DNA of 9,736 bases from an uncultured Collinsella sp. (GTDB taxonomy: Bacteria; Actinomycetota; Coriobacteriia; Coriobacteriales; Coriobacteriaceae): the NCBI GenBank assembly GCA_900551305.1, contig URVK01000043.1, positions 1-9,736 on the forward strand, written 5' to 3'. Every line of letters begins with the position of its first letter. Position 1 is the stretch's first letter. Below are positions 1-6,069 of the stretch, piece by piece. Below the pieces are notes generated by a model, which saw nothing but the letters and a program-made list of their open reading frames with translations, made no database searches and was not told the DNA's origin. A program made the position numbers and the translations under genes.

Positions 1-1296
1 CCTCGGCAACATGCCGGCCCCGCCCTGCTGCCCCTGGAGCAGCTCGGCGCCATCTCGGCCCGCTATGAGCGCGGCGAGATCTCCCGCGAGGAGCTCGAGT
101 TCGCCAAGCATAACGCCTGCCCCAGCTGCGGCGCCTGCTCCTTTATGGGTACCGCCTCGACCATGCAGGTCACGGCTGAGGCCCTGGGCCTTATGCTTCC
201 CGGTACCGCCCTGCTGCCCGCTACCAGCTCCGACCTGCGCGAGTTTGCCCGCGAGGCCGGCCGCCAGTCCGTGTGGCTCTCCGAGCACAACCTGTGTCCG
301 CGTGACATCGTGACCAAGGAGTCCTTCGAGAACCTCATCATGGTCCACGGCGCCATCTCCGGTTCCACCAACTCGCTGCTGCACATCCCCGCGATCGCCC
401 GCGAGTTTGGCATCGAGATGTCCGCCGACGATTTCGATCGCCTGCACCGTGGCGCCCACTACCTGCTCAACGTCCGTCCCGCAGGCGAGTGGCCGGCGCA
501 GTTCTTCTACTATGCAGGTGGCGTGCCGCGCATCATGGAGGAGATCAAGTCGATGCTTCACCTCGATGTCATGACCGTCACCGGCAAGACTCTCGGCGAA
601 AATCTCGAGGACCTCAAGAACAACGGCTACTACGAGAAGTGCGGTCGTTACCTTGAGAAGTGGAATCTCAAGCGCGAGGACATCATCCGTCCGTTTGACC
701 AGGCCTTCGGCACCGACGGTTCCATCGCCATCCTCCACGGCAATCTTGCTCCCGAGGGCGCGGTCGTCAAGCACACCGTCGTTCCGCGCGAGATGTTCCA
801 GGCTACGCTCAAGGCCCGTCCGTTCGACTGCGAGGAGGACGCCATCCACGCCGTCCTGACGCACGAGGTCAAGCCCGGCGACGCCGTCATCATTCGCTAC
901 GAGGGCCCCAAGGGTTCCGGCATGCCCGAGATGTTCTACACCACCGAGGCTATCGCCAGCGATCCCGAGCTGGGTGCGAGCATTGCCCTTATCACTGACG
1001 GCCGCTTCTCCGGCGCCTCCAAGGGCCCGGCTATCGGTCACGTTTCGCCCGAGGCTGCCGTGGGCGGCCCGATTGCCCTGATCGAGGAGGGCGACCTTAT
1101 CCAGATCAACATCCCCGAGCGCTCGCTGTCTATTGTGGGCATCGCCGGCAAGGAGATGGAGCCGGCCGAGATCGATGCCGTCCTGGCCGAGCGCCGAGCC
1201 GCTTGGAAGCCCAAGGCTAATCGCTATACCTCCGGCACGCTCAAGTTCTTTACCGAGCATGCAGTTTCCGCCATTCAGGGTGGCTACATGGAGTAG
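1..1296 (+). CDS. IlvD/Edd-family dehydratase, 5'-truncated by window edge
   Basis: The reading frame is open from the first base to the TAG at 1294-1296, giving 431 residues of a family that is usually about 570 long; the N-terminus with the first Fe-S cysteine and the CDKxxPG region is outside. Seen: the second cluster motif CPSCGACSFMGTAS (118-159), GSTNSLLH (cf. family GGSTNxxLHL), EGPKGSGMPEM with the metal-binding-type Glu at 928-930, and DGRFSG with the catalytic-base-type Ser at 1009-1011, then GHVSPEAA. Family members dehydrate 2,3-dihydroxy acids to 2-keto acids, either in branched-chain amino acid synthesis (IlvD) or on sugar acids (Edd, xylonate or arabonate dehydratases). At the third cluster-cysteine site (LCxxxP in E. 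coli IlvD) this protein reads LLNVRP, so Leu (466-468) replaces Cys. That, and the short EGPKGSGMPEM loop, favour a sugar-acid-type or atypical paralogue over true IlvD. The substrate is not determinable here. Confidence 0.9.
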   Translation, partial: PRQHAGPALLPLEQLGAISARYERGEISREELEFAKHNACPSCGACSFMGTASTMQVTAEALGLMLPGTALLPATSSDLREFAREAGRQSVWLSEHNLCPRDIVTKESFENLIMVHGAISGSTNSLLHIPAIAREFGIEMSADDFDRLHRGAHYLLNVRPAGEWPAQFFYYAGGVPRIMEEIKSMLHLDVMTVTGKTLGENLEDLKNNGYYEKCGRYLEKWNLKREDIIRPFDQAFGTDGSIAILHGNLAPEGAVVKHTVVPREMFQATLKARPFDCEEDAIHAVLTHEVKPGDAVIIRYEGPKGSGMPEMFYTTEAIASDPELGASIALITDGRFSGASKGPAIGHVSPEAAVGGPIALIEEGDLIQINIPERSLSIVGIAGKEMEPAEIDAVLAERRAAWKPKANRYTSGTLKFFTEHAVSAIQGGYME

Positions 1297-1424
1297 CGCC
1301 CATGCGCATCGATTCCCTCTCATAGATGTGCGGCACAAAGAGCCCCGAGTTCAGCCACGTCACCGGGGCGCGTTGTTCAGCGCCGCCGGGGCGCTCCACT
1401 CAAACGACAAGAGACGTCTTACGC

Positions 1425-1472
1425 AAGCGCCCGCGTCCGTGGATAAAACCACGGGCGTGGGCGCTTCACTTT
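1425..1472 (+). terminator. Rho-independent terminator after the dehydratase
   Basis: An 18-bp stem (1425-1442 with 1449-1466, including G-U pairs) encloses the loop ATAAAA and is followed by TTCACTTT. It lies between two convergent genes, so it may also end the ArsC-like transcript on the minus strand, although the T-rich tail is weaker on that side. Confidence 0.75.
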
Positions 1473-1485
1473 ATTCCCAGCCGCT

Positions 1486-1827
1486 TTATTCCCAGCCCTT
1501 CCACACGTCAGGCTCGTAGCCAACGGTTGCCTGGCGGCCGTTGCGAACGATGGGCTCACGAAGAATCTGCTGGTTATCGAGCACCTTTTCGAACTTCTGG
1601 TCGGCAGCAAGATACTGTACGAGCGCAACCGTGTCGGCATCTTTCGCCTTTGGATCGATCACAGCGTCGATCCCGCCGACGGCGCGCGCCACGCTTTCGA
1701 GCTCGCCTTTGCTCATTCCCTTTTCCTTCAAGTCGATGAACTGGAACTTCACACGACGTTCCTTGAAATAGCGCTGCGCCTTCTTAGTATCGAAGCTTTT
1801 CTTCGTGCCGAATATCTGGATGTTCAT
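1486..1827 (-). CDS. ArsC/Spx-family thioredoxin-fold protein lacking cysteine
   Basis: A 113-residue protein of typical ArsC/Spx/YffB length. The N-terminus IQIFGTKKSFDTKKAQRYF matches the family's beta1-loop-alpha1 (GTxxCxxxKKAxxxL), and the C-terminal REPIVRNGRQATVGYEPDVWKGW matches the conserved RPIV...GF...W block. ArsC proteins use the loop cysteine for arsenate reduction, and Spx-type regulators use a CxxC switch. Here the site is Ser11 (AGC, one base from TGC) and the protein contains no cysteine, so thiol-based reductase activity is not expected. A regulatory or structural role is possible but unproven. The start at 1827 is supported by GAAGGCGG 6-13 nt upstream. It converges on the dehydratase and appears monocistronic. 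Confidence 0.87.
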   Translation of the reverse strand: MNIQIFGTKKSFDTKKAQRYFKERRVKFQFIDLKEKGMSKGELESVARAVGGIDAVIDPKAKDADTVALVQYLAADQKFEKVLDNQQILREPIVRNGRQATVGYEPDVWKGWE

Positions 1828-2103
1828 ACGTACCGCCTTCGCTCAATTTTCGTCCGTCCATGATACGACAAGGGAGCCGAGCAAAAACAGAGCAGGCGGA
1901 GATGGAGGAGGACGGCGACCGACCGTCGGCAAGAGTCGGCCGGATCGGACTGGCGCCCAGCGCGACACGCTCGCAGCTGCACACATAGCCGATGTACAAG
2001 CTCGCCGCGGCGTTCCCTCGCCCCGCGGTGTGGCGATAGAGAAGCACGCCACCCGTCAACGATGGCGCCTCGGTGAAGAAAATCAACGTCTGGGTTACAT
2101 CCC
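1828..2103. other. Non-coding stretch between ArsC-like gene and transporter promoter
   Basis: No reading frame here has a ribosome binding site or recognisable protein content; frames of 60-100 codons on both strands look like GC-rich chance frames. It includes the small palindrome CCGACCGTCGG (1919-1929). Apart from the candidate minus-strand promoter at its left end, nothing supportable was seen. Confidence 0.5.
1860..1888 (-). promoter_or_regulatory. Candidate promoter of the ArsC-like gene
   Basis: On the minus strand a TATCAT -10-like hexamer (1860-1865) lies 17 bp from a weak GTTTTT (1883-1888), about 33 nt before the start codon. The -10 is good and the -35 is poor, so this is tentative. 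Confidence 0.3.
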
Positions 2104-2132
2104 TTGAAAGGGGCGAAGACGGCTGCTAGTAT
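2104..2132 (+). promoter_or_regulatory. Sigma-70-type promoter upstream of the transporter operon
   Basis: TTGAAA (2104-2109), a 17-bp spacer and TAGTAT (2127-2132) are close to consensus with ideal spacing. Transcription would start near 2139, leaving a leader of about 200 nt before the transporter start codon. Confidence 0.55.
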
Positions 2133-2180
2133 ACCTCCCCGCTATGAAGGATTTGACCAAAGCATACATCGCAATTCGGC

Positions 2181-2212
2181 GGCCCCTGGTATACGGGGCC
2201 TCTCCTGTTGTT
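2181..2212 (+). promoter_or_regulatory. Leader hairpin, possible attenuator
   Basis: GGCCCC-TGGTATAC-GGGGCC (2181-2200) is a perfect 6-bp GC stem with an 8-nt loop, followed by the pyrimidine-rich TCTCCTGTTGTT. It sits about 40 nt into the predicted leader. A 37-codon frame (2144-2257) overlaps it but has no visible ribosome binding site, so a leader-peptide mechanism is only a possibility. Confidence 0.35.
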
Positions 2213-2256
2213 CCCCAAGTGCGCTCTGAGCAGCCGCTTTCTTCCTGTCGTATCTG

Positions 2257-2277
2257 ATGCACGCATAGCACGTGCAT
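2257..2277 (+). repeat. Inverted repeat in transporter leader
   Basis: ATGCACG (2257-2263) and CGTGCAT (2271-2277) form a perfect 7-bp inverted repeat around a 7-nt loop. It lies 63 bp before the transporter start and could be a regulator site or a leader stem-loop. Confidence 0.4.
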
Positions 2278-2339
2278 GTTATTTCGCCCGTGGGCCGGCG
2301 CGCCTTCGGCGAAGAATCGAATAGATACGAAGGAAGCTT

Positions 2340-3779
2340 ATGTCTGATAATTGTACGGTCGCGCCCGCCAATGGGCGCATTACCGGTACCCAGATCCGCA
2401 TCGTCGCGGTCGTCGTCCTGGGTGCCTTCTTGGCGCTACTGAACCAAACGGTGATGTCGCCTGCGCTGCCGGTCATCATGTCCGATTTCGCCATCGATGC
2501 CTCGACTGCCCAGTGGATCATGTCCATATACCCGCTGGTGAGCGGCATCATGGTCCCCGTTTCGGCGTTCCTTATCGACAAGTTCAGCACCCGCGCGCTA
2601 TTCTTCGGGGCGACGCTGGTGTTCGCGCTGGGCACGCTGCTGTGCGCCGCAGCCCCTGATTTCCTGTTCCTCATCATCGGTCGCGTGTTGCAAGCGGCGG
2701 GCTCAGGCGTGCTCATGCCGCTTGTCTCGGTGGTTCCCATGCTGGTGTTCCCCGTCGAGAAACGAGGAACGGCTATGGGCATGGCGGGCATCGTCATGTC
2801 GGCGGGTCCCGCGGTCGGCCCCGTCGTAGGCGGTGCGGTGATCGACACGTACGGCTGGCGCACCATGATCGGCGCCATCGTCCCCCTCGCAATTCTCGTG
2901 CTGGCGCTGGGCGTGTTCATGCTGAAAAACGTGGGCGAGCTGAAGAACCCCAAGCTCGACCTGCCCTCGGTCGTCCTCTCCACCATCGCCTTCGGCGGAC
3001 TTCTCTACGGGTTCTCGAGCGCCTCGTCGATGGGTTGGGGCAACCCCGTGGTGCTCGGCTCGATCGTCGCGGGTGTCGTGTGCTTGGTGCTGTTCGTCGT
3101 ACGCCAGGGCAAAATCGAGGACCCGCTGCTTCAACTGGGCACGCTCAAGACGCGCGAGTTCCGCGTGGCCGCCATCATCGTCACGCTCATCAACGCCGCA
3201 TGCCTGGTCACCAACACGCTGTTGCCGTTGCTGCTGCAAACCTCGCTTGGCGCTTCGGCCTTCGAAACCGGCATGGCCATGCTTCCCGCCGCGGCGGTGG
3301 GCATCATCATCAGCCCTATCTCCGGCGTGGTGTTCGACAAGTTCGGTCCGCGTGCCATCTCGATCGTCGGCCTGGCCCTCATGACCGGCGCCCTGTTCCT
3401 GCTCTCGCTTTCGACGGTAAACACGCCCATCTTGGTGGTTGCGCTGTTCTGCATGCTGCAGTCCGCCGGCCAGTCGCTCGCGAACATGCCGGTGAACACA
3501 TGGGGTGTCAATGCCTTGAAAAATGACATGATCGCCCACGGCAACGCCATCGCGAACACCGGCCGCCAGGTCGCCGGCGGTTTGTGCACGGCGCTCATCA
3601 TCACGGTCATGACAAGCGTCACCGCGTCGGCCGGCGTCGATGCGAGCATCCAAGTAGCCACCGCCGTGGGCGCGGGCGTCGCTTACAAGGTGTGCGCGGC
3701 AATCGGCCTCGTTTCCCTTATCTGCGCCATATTCAGCGTGCGCACCAAGAAAACCGCACCGAAAACGAAGGAGGCATAA
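2340..3779 (+). CDS. MFS drug:H+ antiporter, DHA2 (EmrB/QacA/LmrB) type
   Basis: A 479-residue polytopic protein with about 14 hydrophobic segments, the usual DHA2 size. After a short polar N-terminus, TM1 carries LALLNQTVMSPALPVI, typical of EmrB/LmrB-like pumps. A motif-A-like FLIDKFSTRALFF follows TM2, and antiporter motif C, GPAVGPVVGG, lies in TM5 (residues about 154-163). The C-terminal half has further TM pairs and the conserved QSLANMPVNTWGVNAL...HGNAIANTGRQVAGG. Such proteins sit in the inner membrane and expel drugs or other small amphipathic molecules using the proton gradient; the substrate is unknown. The start is supported by AAGGAAG (2331-2337 region). The stop is 3 bp before the CBS gene, so the two are almost certainly co-transcribed, from the promoter at 2104-2132. 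A 651-codon minus-strand frame across this gene is a coding shadow. Confidence 0.93.
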   Translation: MSDNCTVAPANGRITGTQIRIVAVVVLGAFLALLNQTVMSPALPVIMSDFAIDASTAQWIMSIYPLVSGIMVPVSAFLIDKFSTRALFFGATLVFALGTLLCAAAPDFLFLIIGRVLQAAGSGVLMPLVSVVPMLVFPVEKRGTAMGMAGIVMSAGPAVGPVVGGAVIDTYGWRTMIGAIVPLAILVLALGVFMLKNVGELKNPKLDLPSVVLSTIAFGGLLYGFSSASSMGWGNPVVLGSIVAGVVCLVLFVVRQGKIEDPLLQLGTLKTREFRVAAIIVTLINAACLVTNTLLPLLLQTSLGASAFETGMAMLPAAAVGIIISPISGVVFDKFGPRAISIVGLALMTGALFLLSLSTVNTPILVVALFCMLQSAGQSLANMPVNTWGVNALKNDMIAHGNAIANTGRQVAGGLCTALIITVMTSVTASAGVDASIQVATAVGAGVAYKVCAAIGLVSLICAIFSVRTKKTAPKTKEA

Positions 3780-3782
3780 GCG

Positions 3783-4289
3783 ATGTCCGAGATTCTGTCC
3801 GAGCGCATCCCGCTCGAGCTCGAGGGGACGCCCGTTTCGAGCATCATGATTGAAGAGCCGTTCACCTGCACGCAGGATTGCACGATTTCCGACGTGGTGC
3901 GCATGCTCGCCGAAAACGAGGTGAGCAGCATGCCCGTAATCGATGAGCGCAACCAGGTGGTCGGGTTCATCTCCGACGGCGATGTCATGGGAGCCATCGC
4001 GCAGCATCGCGCTCACACCATCTTCACGGGCGGCGACGCGTCCATGCTGTACTTCGACGATCAGAGCCTTGAGCAGCGCATCGAAGACCTGAAGGATCGC
4101 TGCGTCATGGATTTCGCGACGCGCCAGGTAGTGTGTGCCCGTCCCGAGCAGAGCATCGCCCGCGTCGCCGCGCTGCTGGCGAAGAAGAAGTTCAAGAAGC
4201 TTCCTGTGGTTGATGACGAGGGCAAACTCGTGGGGGTCATCCGCCGCTCCGCCATCACCAAATACATCTTCGGCATCCTTTTCCAATAG
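3783..4289 (+). CDS. Paired CBS-domain protein
   Basis: A 168-residue soluble protein that is essentially one Bateman module. CBS1 (about residues 17-75) has VSSIMIEEPFTC...ISDVVRMLAENEVSSMPVIDERNQVVGFISDGDVM; CBS2 (about 108-163) has DFATRQVVCARPEQSIARVAALLAKKKFKKLPVVDDEGKLVGVIRRSAI. A charged linker of about 35 residues separates them. CBS pairs bind adenine nucleotides or related ligands and regulate partner proteins; no catalytic or DNA-binding domain is attached. GAAGGAGG inside the end of the transporter gene, 8-9 nt before ATG, is a near-perfect ribosome binding site, and the 3-bp gap implies translational coupling. The natural inference is that it senses energy or nucleotide state for the operon, possibly acting on the transporter. 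Confidence 0.92.
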   Translation: MSEILSERIPLELEGTPVSSIMIEEPFTCTQDCTISDVVRMLAENEVSSMPVIDERNQVVGFISDGDVMGAIAQHRAHTIFTGGDASMLYFDDQSLEQRIEDLKDRCVMDFATRQVVCARPEQSIARVAALLAKKKFKKLPVVDDEGKLVGVIRRSAITKYIFGILFQ

Positions 4290-4351
4290 GGGCAGGTCGC
4301 ACTTGAGGCGAACATCTCGAGGCATCGAGCCAGCAACTGGACCAGACAACC

Positions 4352-4380
4352 TTGACACGCACGCGCTTTCCCTCGATGCT
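4352..4380 (+). promoter_or_regulatory. Candidate promoter for the MGMT-like gene
   Basis: A perfect TTGACA (4352-4357) lies 17 bp before GATGCT (4375-4380), a weak -10 matching consensus at three positions. It lies in the 174-bp gap before the MGMT-like gene. Confidence 0.4.
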
Positions 4381-4392
4381 TCGGTAAGAGGA

Positions 4393-4409
4393 GCTGCGAA
4401 AATCGCAGC
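4393..4409 (+). repeat. Perfect 17-nt palindrome (operator or stem-loop)
   Basis: GCTGCGA-AAA-TCGCAGC has perfect 7-bp arms. It would fall at about +6 to +22 relative to the candidate promoter at 4352-4380, a position suited to a repressor site or a 5' UTR stem-loop. Confidence 0.5.
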
Positions 4410-4463
4410 ACGGGTGATCGGCGCCGCGCCCCCGAAGGCAAAAGCGAACACGGGAGCGATACG

Positions 4464-4772
4464 ATGGGAAAAGTCCTGGACGAAGATTTGGTTTATGAGA
4501 TTCTCTCCGTCGTGGCAGAGATTCCGGCGGGATGCGTCGCCTCGTACGGTCAGATAGCGCGCCTCATCGGCAGGGAGAAAAACTCTCGCCTGGTCGGAGC
4601 GGTGCTGAGCGAGGCGGATCGCTACGGCGATTATCCCTGCCACCGCGTCGTCAACCACGCGGGACGCCTCGCGCCAAACTTCCCCGACCAGCGAGCACTA
4701 CTGACGGAGGAAGGAGTCGCCTTCCGAGACAACGGCTGCGTCGACATGAAAAAGCACCAGTGGAACGAGTAG
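4464..4772 (+). CDS. MGMT-family (alkyltransferase-like) DNA repair protein
   Basis: A 102-residue protein equal to only the C-terminal DNA-binding/active-site domain of O6-alkylguanine-DNA alkyltransferases. It has the helix-turn-helix segment IPAGCVASYGQIARLIG (residues 20-36), the arginine-finger position in SRLVGAVL (Arg42), and the active-site motif YPCHRVVNHAGRLAP with Cys59. Most single-domain alkyltransferase-like (ATL) proteins have Trp or Ala at this Cys and only bind lesions, flagging them for excision repair. Here the Cys is kept, so suicidal alkyl transfer is possible in principle, though the N-terminal domain of full MGMT is missing and the usual Asn-hinge region is altered (LSEADRYGDY). 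GGGAG 7 nt upstream supports the start. It lies 174 bp after the CBS gene with its own candidate promoter. Confidence 0.88.
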   Translation: MGKVLDEDLVYEILSVVAEIPAGCVASYGQIARLIGREKNSRLVGAVLSEADRYGDYPCHRVVNHAGRLAPNFPDQRALLTEEGVAFRDNGCVDMKKHQWNE

Positions 4773-4784
4773 CCAGGCAGCGTA

Positions 4785-4803
4785 GCGTCGAAAGGAGCGA
4801 CGC
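4785..4803 (+). repeat. Short stem-loop after the MGMT-like gene
   Basis: GCGTCG-AAAGGAG-CGACGC is a perfect 6-bp stem 13 bp beyond the stop codon. There is no T tract, so it is a weak terminator candidate at best. Confidence 0.35.
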
Positions 4804-4985
4804 CACGGGGAACGACCTGCGCCCCGCCGCCGGACAACCTATGGCAAAGTGACACGTCCCACAAAGAGCGGCGCACCAGTACGAGACACGACCGCGACGT
4901 AAAAAGACCCTATGATACTCGTAAGCATCTATCTGATTGCCCGCCTCGAGGTACCCAAAGAACGAGAGATGCCGAAACCCCTAGA

Positions 4986-5021
4986 CAAAGAAAAAGGTCG
5001 GGAGCTTTTATGCTTCCGACC
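4986..5021 (-). terminator. Rho-independent terminator of the disrupted tRNA gene
   Basis: Read on the minus strand, a 10-bp stem with one mismatch (5021-5012 with 5005-4996), loop ATAAAA, is followed by TTTTTCTTTG. It lies 10 nt downstream of the CCA end of the tRNA-Met fragment, so it is the original chromosomal terminator of that tRNA. Confidence 0.8.
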
Positions 5022-5031
5022 TGAAGTTTCA

Positions 5032-5076
5032 TGGTCGCGGGGGGCGGATTTGAACCACCGACCTTCGGATTATGAG
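5032..5076 (-). pseudogene. 3' half of tRNA-Met(CAU); attachment-site core
   Basis: Read on the minus strand: the anticodon loop CTCATAA (anticodon CAT, + strand 5072-5074), a 3' anticodon stem, variable loop, a T-arm with loop TTCAAAT closed by GGTGG/CCGCC, acceptor strand CCCCGCG, discriminator A and encoded CCA. The 5' half is absent: upstream of the loop the sequence reads GTCGTAGCGAC, which cannot pair with the 3' anticodon stem TCCGA and has no D-arm. The break falls at the anticodon loop, a classic crossover point for tRNA-targeting tyrosine integrases. An integrase gene lies 280 bp away, and the tRNA terminator persists on the other side. This is therefore read as the distal att copy left by integration, with the element to the right of 5076. 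The intact copy is not in the window. Confidence 0.83.
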
Positions 5077-5105
5077 GTCGCTACGACGTTGTTTCATTCA
5101 GACAT

Positions 5106-5205
5106 TTCGACCCAAATTGAAGTCAATATAACTCCAGGTCATTTGATGTTTTCATAGATTTACGAAAGAAAAGTACGCGGAATTATTCGACCCAAATTCG
5201 ACCCA
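5106..5205 (+). repeat. Direct repeats, probable integrase arm-type sites
   Basis: TTCGACCCAAATT occurs at 5106-5118 and 5186-5198, and its first nine bases TTCGACCCA recur at 5197-5205. Three copies between the tRNA core and the integrase start is the layout expected of attP arm-type sites bound by the integrase N-terminal domain. Confidence 0.6.
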
Positions 5206-5232
5206 CAACGAGCTTGAAAGCGGTCAGGCGGA

Positions 5233-5284
5233 GCATTACCCTTGGGGTGTGACCCCACGCAGGGCCCACCACCAAGGGTAATGC
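5233..5284 (+). repeat. Perfect 13-bp inverted repeat upstream of integrase
   Basis: GCATTACCCTTGG (5233-5245) and CCAAGGGTAATGC (5272-5284) are exact reverse complements. GGCGG and CCGCC flank them as an outer stem, and TGGGGT-GTG-ACCCCA (5243-5257) is an overlapping competing hairpin. There is no T tract. It could be a regulatory stem-loop in the integrase leader or part of the att architecture. Confidence 0.55.
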
Positions 5285-5357
5285 CCACCCGCCCCAGCCC
5301 TTTGCGCCATTCCGCGCAACCGAGCGCGATTCTCAGGCACTTCAGGCAAGGAACACG

Positions 5358-6069
5358 ATGAACGACCGACCTCTCGTCATAGGCAAAGGAACGAAGCAAC
5401 GCCGCGACAAATACACGTGGCGCTACCGTCACAGCCTCGGCAAGGATCCGGTCACGGGCAAATACCGCTATTCGCCGTGGCAGACCATACATACCACCAA
5501 AAGCCGAGAGGTCGACGCCGCACTCGAAGCCTACAAGGCAGAACTCAACAGCGGCACCTACGTCCAAAAATCGAGGGACACCGTCGGCTCGTACGCAAAA
5601 AAGTTCCACGACAACCGCGAAGGAACCATCACGCCGCTCGCCTACTCGACATCCTACTCAATCGAGAACCGGACGCGCACATCACATGCGTGATGCTCAT
5701 GCTCGACACCGACATGAGAAGGGCAGAAGCCCTCGGGATGACGTGGTCCGATGTCTCCGTCGAGAACAGAAGCATCCTCATTGAGCAGCAGTTCGCGGCC
5801 GATCGAAGCGTTCGCTCGCCCAAAAGCAAGAAAAGCGTGCGGAGGATCTCGATAAGCGAGACGCTGACGTCGTATCTCGAATTCTGGAAAAAGGAGCAGG
5901 CCCGCGAAATGGAAGCCTTCGGCCTGGAACAAGTCAAAGGCACTCCGCTCGTCCACTCATTCGAACGAACGAAAGACAGGCATCCCCAAGTCAACTTCAT
6001 GGACCTGAATGGGTTTTCGCGCTGGTTCAGAAACTTCAGCGTCGAGAACGGGTTCGGCAAGTTCGAAGG
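5358..6069 (+). pseudogene. Tyrosine recombinase (integrase), internally deleted and C-terminally replaced
   Basis: ATG 5358 follows AAGGA. The first frame gives an arm-binding (AP2-like) N-terminus: KYTWRYRHSLGKDPVTGKYRYSPWQTIHTTKSREVDAALEAYKAELNSG, then the start of a core-binding domain, TVGSYAKKFHDNREGTITPLAYS. Near 5632-5645 the homology jumps to another frame, with LLDILLNREPDAHITCVMLMLDTDMRRAEALGMTWSDV carrying the catalytic ArgI, then SPKSKKSVRRISI with the catalytic Lys and HPQVNFMDLNGFSRWFRNF. About 130 residues of core-binding domain are missing, and the jump is out of frame. After 6069 the expected HxLRH...GHxxxxTT..Y box is absent and unrelated sequence follows. The protein cannot be an active recombinase. 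Intact relatives are about 380-400 residues and integrate ICEs or prophages into tRNA 3' ends. The usual TGMRRGEAL reads TDMRRAEAL, consistent with relaxed selection. Confidence 0.85.

Noticed and set aside
1363..1394. CCGGGGCGC direct repeat after the dehydratase
   Set aside because: Two 9-bp copies in GC-rich DNA are within chance expectation and form no clear structure.
1784..2107. Open frames of 69-100 codons on both strands in the gap after the ArsC-like gene
   Set aside because: No ribosome binding sites, no recognisable motifs, and they overlap each other; chance frames in GC-rich DNA.
2144..2257. 37-codon frame in the transporter leader as a leader peptide
   Set aside because: No Shine-Dalgarno sequence before the ATG and no regulatory codon run; kept only as a note on the leader hairpin.
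2703..4658. 651-codon open frame on the minus strand opposite the transporter and CBS genes
   Set aside because: Composition is His/Asp/Arg/Gly-rich as expected of an antisense shadow of GC-rich coding DNA. It runs through two well-supported genes and an intergenic gap, and shows no domain or ribosome binding site.
4912..5157. 81-codon frame across the tRNA fragment
   Set aside because: It spans the tRNA 3' half and its terminator on the opposite strand; the RNDLNHRPSDYE-like translation is the usual false ORF seen over tRNA genes.
5417..5640. N-terminal extension of the second integrase frame
   Set aside because: Before about 5632 this frame is a shadow of the arm-binding domain in the other frame; only the part after the jump is integrase sequence.
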